Assembly (NCBI GenBank): GCA_026387115.1 | Contig: JAPLMI010000016.1 | Span: 1 to 9,374, forward strand | DNA length: 9,374 bases | Direction of reading: 5' to 3' | From: Candidatus Omnitrophota bacterium | GTDB lineage: Bacteria > Omnitrophota > Gorgyraeia > 2-01-FULL-45-10 | Part shown: positions 6,443 to 9,374 of the stretch, piece by piece | How positions within the stretch are numbered: position 1 is the stretch's first letter | How the letters are laid out: each line of letters starts with the position of its first letter | Position numbers and translations under genes: made by a program | Notes under the pieces: generated by a model | The model's input: only the letters and a program-made list of their open reading frames with translations | Databases searched by the model: none | Told to the model about the DNA's origin: nothing

Positions 6443-7021
6443 TTATGACGCGCCGATCTTCCTCTTGTTGAACTTGGTCATCGCCTTGTCGATGCCTTCC
6501 TCTATCAGGCATGTGACGGCATCCCCGGCAAGCGCTATAACATGGGCAACGTTGCGTCTTTGGCTTCTTTTGAAAGGGGCAAGCACATAACCGGTGATAT
6601 CGCCCTTATGGACATCTGTGGCTATTCCAACCCGGAGGCGCGCGAAATCGCTTCTACCCAAAGTATGTATTATCGATTCCAGCCCTTTATGGCCGCCGGA
6701 CGAACCTTCTTTCTTTAGCCTGATCCTGCCAAGTTCTATATTGACGTCGTCGCATATAATAAGAAGATCCGAAATGTCTTTTGCCTCTCTGCCAAAAAGT
6801 TCTCCGACAGCCTTGCCGGAAAGGTTCATATATGTTTGCGGAAGGGCCAATATAAGATCAACGCCTCCGATCTTGCCTTTTCCTAAAATGGAAAAGCGCG
6901 TCGCTTTATTTATCTTGATCTTATTGACTTTCGCCAGGGCCAAAACAACCTCGAAGCCGATATTATGTTTCGTGGAGCGGTATTCCAAGCCGGGGTTCCC
7001 GAGGCCGACTATAATCCTCAT
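6443..7021 (-). CDS. pth: Peptidyl-tRNA hydrolase
   Basis: Pth cleaves the ester bond of peptidyl-tRNAs that fall off the ribosome, recycling the tRNA. It has 192 residues, the usual length. Visible are IVGLGNPGLEYRSTKHNIG (4-22) with Asn9 and the catalytic His19 (E. coli His20), QTYMNLSG (62-69) with Asn66 (E. coli Asn68), and Asp91 (E. coli Asp93). GSSGGHKGLESII (106-118) is the tRNA-binding loop region, and RLRVGI follows at 128-133. Where E. coli has Asn114 in GGHNG this protein has Lys112. The start is 2 bp after the rplY stop and lacks a strong ribosome binding site, so it probably depends on coupling. The prs-rplY-pth order is conserved in several phyla. After it comes the promoter gap, so pth ends the first transcription unit or is read through. 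Confidence 0.96.
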   Translation of the reverse strand: MRIIVGLGNPGLEYRSTKHNIGFEVVLALAKVNKIKINKATRFSILGKGKIGGVDLILALPQTYMNLSGKAVGELFGREAKDISDLLIICDDVNIELGRIRLKKEGSSGGHKGLESIIHTLGRSDFARLRVGIATDVHKGDITGYVLAPFKRSQRRNVAHVIALAGDAVTCLIEEGIDKAMTKFNKRKIGAS

Positions 7022-7023
7022 CG

Positions 7024-7752
7024 TTATTCTTTCTTAGCCTCTTTTCCGGCAGCCGGTTTGTCCGCTTCTTTCGGCTTGACCGCGCCTTCAGCTTCCTCGC
7101 CCTCCGGAACCTCCTCTTTCTTCTTCCTTATCAACTCCGGCTCTTCACCCATCTCTTCCGCGATATCCTCTTTGGGCGCCTCGACCTTGGGCGGCTTAAC
7201 GATCATCGCTATAAGCTCCGGATCGTTCAAAACTTTGACACCTTCAGGAACCTTTACATCCTTGACATGGATCGCATCGCCTATTTTAAGATTCGAGACA
7301 TCGACTTCGATCTTCTCCGGGATAGCTGTAGGGAGACATTCGACCTGGAGTTCGCGAATTACGTGCTCAAGCACGCCTTCGTCAACCTTTACGCCGACAG
7401 GTTCGCCGCGAGAGGCGAGAGGAACATTGACCTTCAGGGTCTCGGTAAGCGATATCTCGTTGAAATCGACATGAAGGATCGTGTCTTTCACCGGTTCACG
7501 CTGTATCTCCTTTATAAGGACGGTCTTATCTTTAGGACTCCCCTCACCTGAAATCTTCAGCGTTATAATGACGTTCTCTCCCGCTTTCGTATGCAAAACT
7601 TCCTGGAGGCCGTCCAGCGAAATCTGAAGGCTTAACGCGCCCTTACCGCCCTTATAGACATTCGCGGGGATAAGCCCCTTGGCCCTCAAATCCTTCGCCA
7701 CTTTTTTACCTGTAGCCGATCTTGCCTCGGCTTTCAATATCACCTTTTCCAT
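7024..7752 (-). CDS. rplY: 50S ribosomal protein bL25, long CTC/TL5 form
   Basis: bL25 binds 5S rRNA in the central protuberance. Here it has 242 residues, against about 94 in E. coli, and is the long form known as CTC (Bacillus general stress protein) or TL5 (Thermus). Residues 1-98 are the 5S rRNA-binding domain (EARSATGKKVAKDLRAKGLIPANVY is typical; the strand LHVDF is at 93-97). Residues 99-187 are the second beta domain, with VPLASRGEPVGVKVDEGVLE (110-129), NLKIGDAIHVKDV (154-166) and a closing LIAMIVKPPKV. Residues 188-242 are a low-complexity tail rich in Glu, Lys, Pro and Ala, probably disordered. A good AAGGAG (7768-7763) is 10 bases before the ATG. It sits 20 bp after prs and 2 bp before pth. 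Confidence 0.95.
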   Translation of the reverse strand: MEKVILKAEARSATGKKVAKDLRAKGLIPANVYKGGKGALSLQISLDGLQEVLHTKAGENVIITLKISGEGSPKDKTVLIKEIQREPVKDTILHVDFNEISLTETLKVNVPLASRGEPVGVKVDEGVLEHVIRELQVECLPTAIPEKIEVDVSNLKIGDAIHVKDVKVPEGVKVLNDPELIAMIVKPPKVEAPKEDIAEEMGEEPELIRKKKEEVPEGEEAEGAVKPKEADKPAAGKEAKKE

Positions 7753-7772
7753 TTTGAAATCACTCCTTTTTT

Positions 7773-8714
7773 CTAACTGAACAACACGCTGATCGACGCC
7801 TCTTCATGGATTCTCCTGACCGCCTCGCCGAGAAGCGACGCGACCGTTAGCACCTTCACCTTGTCGATCATCTTGTCCCTGGGGATTGGGATCGTATCCG
7901 TAACTACGAGTTCCTTGATGTGGGATTTTCTGATCCTTTCGATCGCCGGCCCGCAGAGAACCGCGTGAGTGGCCGCCGCGTATACGTCTTTGGCGCCGGC
8001 CTTTTTGATAGCGTCAACCGCCTCAACCAGTGAGCCGGCGGTCGCGACCATATCATCTACCACGACGGCGTGCTTGCCTTTCACGTCGCCCATTATATGC
8101 ATGACCTCGGCCTTCTCGTCATTGACGCGTCTTTTGTCGACTATCGCAAGCCCGCATCTCAGTCTTTTGGCAAAGGCCCTCGCCGTTTTTATGCCTCCTA
8201 CATCGGGCGATACTATGACAAGGTCCTTATCAAGTTTCAATTTCTTTATATACTCCGTAAATATCGTAAACGCGAAAAGGTGATCCAGTGGAATATCGAA
8301 AAATCCCTGGATCTGGCCGGCATGCAGATCTACGGTCAAAACCCTGTCGGCGCCGGCAACTGTGAGAAGATTTGCCACAAGCTTGGCGGTTATCGGAACG
8401 CGGGGCTGGTCTTTCCTGTCCTGCCTGGCGTATCCGAAATAGGGGAGGACCGCTGTGATCCTCCGGGCCGATGCCCTCTTCAGGGCATCTATCATGATCA
8501 AAAGTTCCATCAGATTGTCATTAGAAGGGCGGCATGTCGCCTGGACGACGAATACGTCGTGGCCGCGCGCGTTCTCATTTATCTTCACGCGTATTTCTCC
8601 GTCGGAGAATGTATCGACCGATGCGCCGGCAAGCTTTATCTTGAGGAACTTGCAGATATCCTCGGCCAACTTCTTATTCGAATTACCGCTGAAGACTAAT
8701 AGATGGTTCTTCAT
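7773..8714 (-). CDS. prs: Ribose-phosphate pyrophosphokinase (PRPP synthetase, class I)
   Basis: Prs transfers pyrophosphate from ATP to ribose 5-phosphate, giving PRPP for purine, pyrimidine, histidine, tryptophan and NAD synthesis. It has 313 residues, the usual class I length. Motifs seen: FSDGEIRVKI (36-45), the ATP-binding PYFGYARQDRK (91-101), VDLHAGQIQGFFDIP (128-142) with catalytic His131, SPDVGG (169-174), DKRR (193-196) of the flexible catalytic loop, and the PRPP/ribose-phosphate loop VVVDDMVATAGS (217-228). In that loop the first two Asp (220, 221) are kept but the third, Asp224 in E. coli, is Ala. The C-terminus ends SISVLFS as in Bacillus. The ribosome binding site GAAGGGGA (8728-8721) is 6 bases from the ATG and overlaps the end of the 15-bp gap after glmU. 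Confidence 0.97.
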   Translation of the reverse strand: MKNHLLVFSGNSNKKLAEDICKFLKIKLAGASVDTFSDGEIRVKINENARGHDVFVVQATCRPSNDNLMELLIMIDALKRASARRITAVLPYFGYARQDRKDQPRVPITAKLVANLLTVAGADRVLTVDLHAGQIQGFFDIPLDHLFAFTIFTEYIKKLKLDKDLVIVSPDVGGIKTARAFAKRLRCGLAIVDKRRVNDEKAEVMHIMGDVKGKHAVVVDDMVATAGSLVEAVDAIKKAGAKDVYAAATHAVLCGPAIERIRKSHIKELVVTDTIPIPRDKMIDKVKVLTVASLLGEAVRRIHEEASISVLFS

Positions 8715-8729
8715 CTTTTGTCCCCTTCT

Positions 8730-9374
8730 TTATTTTTTCAAGATTTTTGCCGGCACGCCCACAACAGTAGCGCCCGCCGGAACATTATGGCCCTTCGGAA
8801 CGACCGCGCCCGCGCCCACCGTGGCGCGCTTGCCGATCACGACAGGCGCTATCAGTATCGCGCCGACGCCTATAAAAGCGCCGTCTTCTATTACCGTCTT
8901 ATTCTTACCGGCGCCGTCGAAGTTCGCCGTTATCGTCCCGGCGCCGACATTGACATTTTTGCCGACCGTTGTGTCGCCGAGATACGTATGATGTTTTACT
9001 TTTGTATTGTCTTCTATCCTGGCCCTGACAAGTTCTACGAAATTACCTACCTCGACATTATCGCCGATGCGAACCCCCGGCCTCAGCCTCGCGAACGGCC
9101 CTATGTGGCAGCCTCGGCCGATCTCGACATCCGATTCTATCAGCGTGTTCGGCCTGATGACCGTATCGCGGCCTATAAATACGGCCGGATAGATTATCGT
9201 CGTAGCCGGGTCCTCTATCGTAACGCCCGAGGACATGACCTGTCTTAAAATCCTGTTCTTTAATACGTTTGTCGCTTCCGCCAGATCGTTTATATCGTTA
9301 ATGCCTATTGCCTCAAACGCGTCTTCGGCCAAAACAGATTCTATTTTCTTACCTTTATTGTGCAGGATACCTAT
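8730..9374 (-). CDS. glmU: GlmU, C-terminal acetyltransferase part (5' end outside window)
   Basis: GlmU makes UDP-GlcNAc: its C-terminal domain acetylates glucosamine 1-phosphate and its N-terminal domain adds UMP. Only the last 214 residues are visible, open at the window edge. They start in the linker helix region (AEDAFEAIGINDINDLAEAT), then a left-handed beta-helix. GPFARLRPG contains the Arg333 equivalent. NFVELVRA follows, then KHHTYLGD with the His363 and Tyr366 equivalents, VNVGAGTITANFDG with Asn377 and Asn386, and the Lys392 equivalent in AGKNK. Lys351 of E. coli is replaced by Val (residue 116 of the visible part). The C-terminus stops at GVPAKILKK and lacks the longer tail of E. 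coli GlmU. No internal ATG supports a short independent gene, and the linker argues for a full-length protein. A stand-alone hexapeptide acetyltransferase cannot be excluded without the upstream sequence. Confidence 0.88.
   Translation of the reverse strand: MGILHNKGKKIESVLAEDAFEAIGINDINDLAEATNVLKNRILRQVMSSGVTIEDPATTIIYPAVFIGRDTVIRPNTLIESDVEIGRGCHIGPFARLRPGVRIGDNVEVGNFVELVRARIEDNTKVKHHTYLGDTTVGKNVNVGAGTITANFDGAGKNKTVIEDGAFIGVGAILIAPVVIGKRATVGAGAVVPKGHNVPAGATVVGVPAKILKK

Noticed and set aside
8070..8699. 209-codon open frame on the plus strand inside prs
   Set aside because: It lies wholly opposite a highly conserved enzyme gene, and its translation shows no family motif.
8730..9332. A complete 200-residue acetyltransferase starting with TTG at 9332
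   Set aside because: The frame stays open to the window edge, and the residues before and after this TTG match the GlmU linker, so this is the 3' part of a longer gene.

Overview
The window is a dense, intact, single-strand housekeeping locus. All twelve genes lie on the minus strand and are read from right to left. The longest gap between genes is 62 bp. The genes for lipid A (LpxD), outer-membrane protein assembly (BamA) and the periplasmic chaperone Skp/OmpH show that the organism is a Gram-negative-type (diderm) bacterium with LPS. It is probably not a standard gammaproteobacterium. It has a long bL25/CTC-type protein with an extra domain and charged tail, a zinc-ribbon form of bS18, frequent ATA isoleucine codons (13 of 22 Ile codons in the visible lpxD part), and a run of clusters normally seen apart. 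My best guess is an uncultured diderm lineage such as Omnitrophota or a relative. This is a low-confidence inference that a phylogeny would have to test.

Layout in the direction of transcription. (1) 9374-6443: glmU (3' part only), prs, rplY/ctc and pth. This resembles the glmU-prs-ctc-pth block known from Bacillus: UDP-GlcNAc supply, PRPP supply, a 5S rRNA-binding ribosomal protein, and rescue of peptidyl-tRNA. (2) 6442-6381: the only gap with a recognisable promoter, an extended -10 element with a 17-bp spacer. It also carries a 9-bp direct repeat with a 30-bp period. (3) 6380-3456: rpsF, ssb, rpsR, rplI and dnaB, the common ribosome/replication block. (4) 3459-1: bamA, ompH/skp and lpxD (5' part only), the envelope-biogenesis block. 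bamA starts inside the dnaB stop codon (ATGA overlap), so blocks 3 and 4 are probably one transcript.

The genes are tightly packed (gaps of 2 to 34 bp apart from the promoter gap). At several junctions the Shine-Dalgarno sequence includes or directly abuts the stop codon of the gene upstream, which suggests translational coupling. No transposon, CRISPR array, tRNA, rRNA, terminator hairpin, frameshift or pseudogene was seen. I found no novel multi-gene system. The items most worth a second look are the repeat-flanked promoter before rpsF, the dnaB-bamA overlap, and single-residue departures from the usual active-site consensus in GlmU, Prs and Pth.
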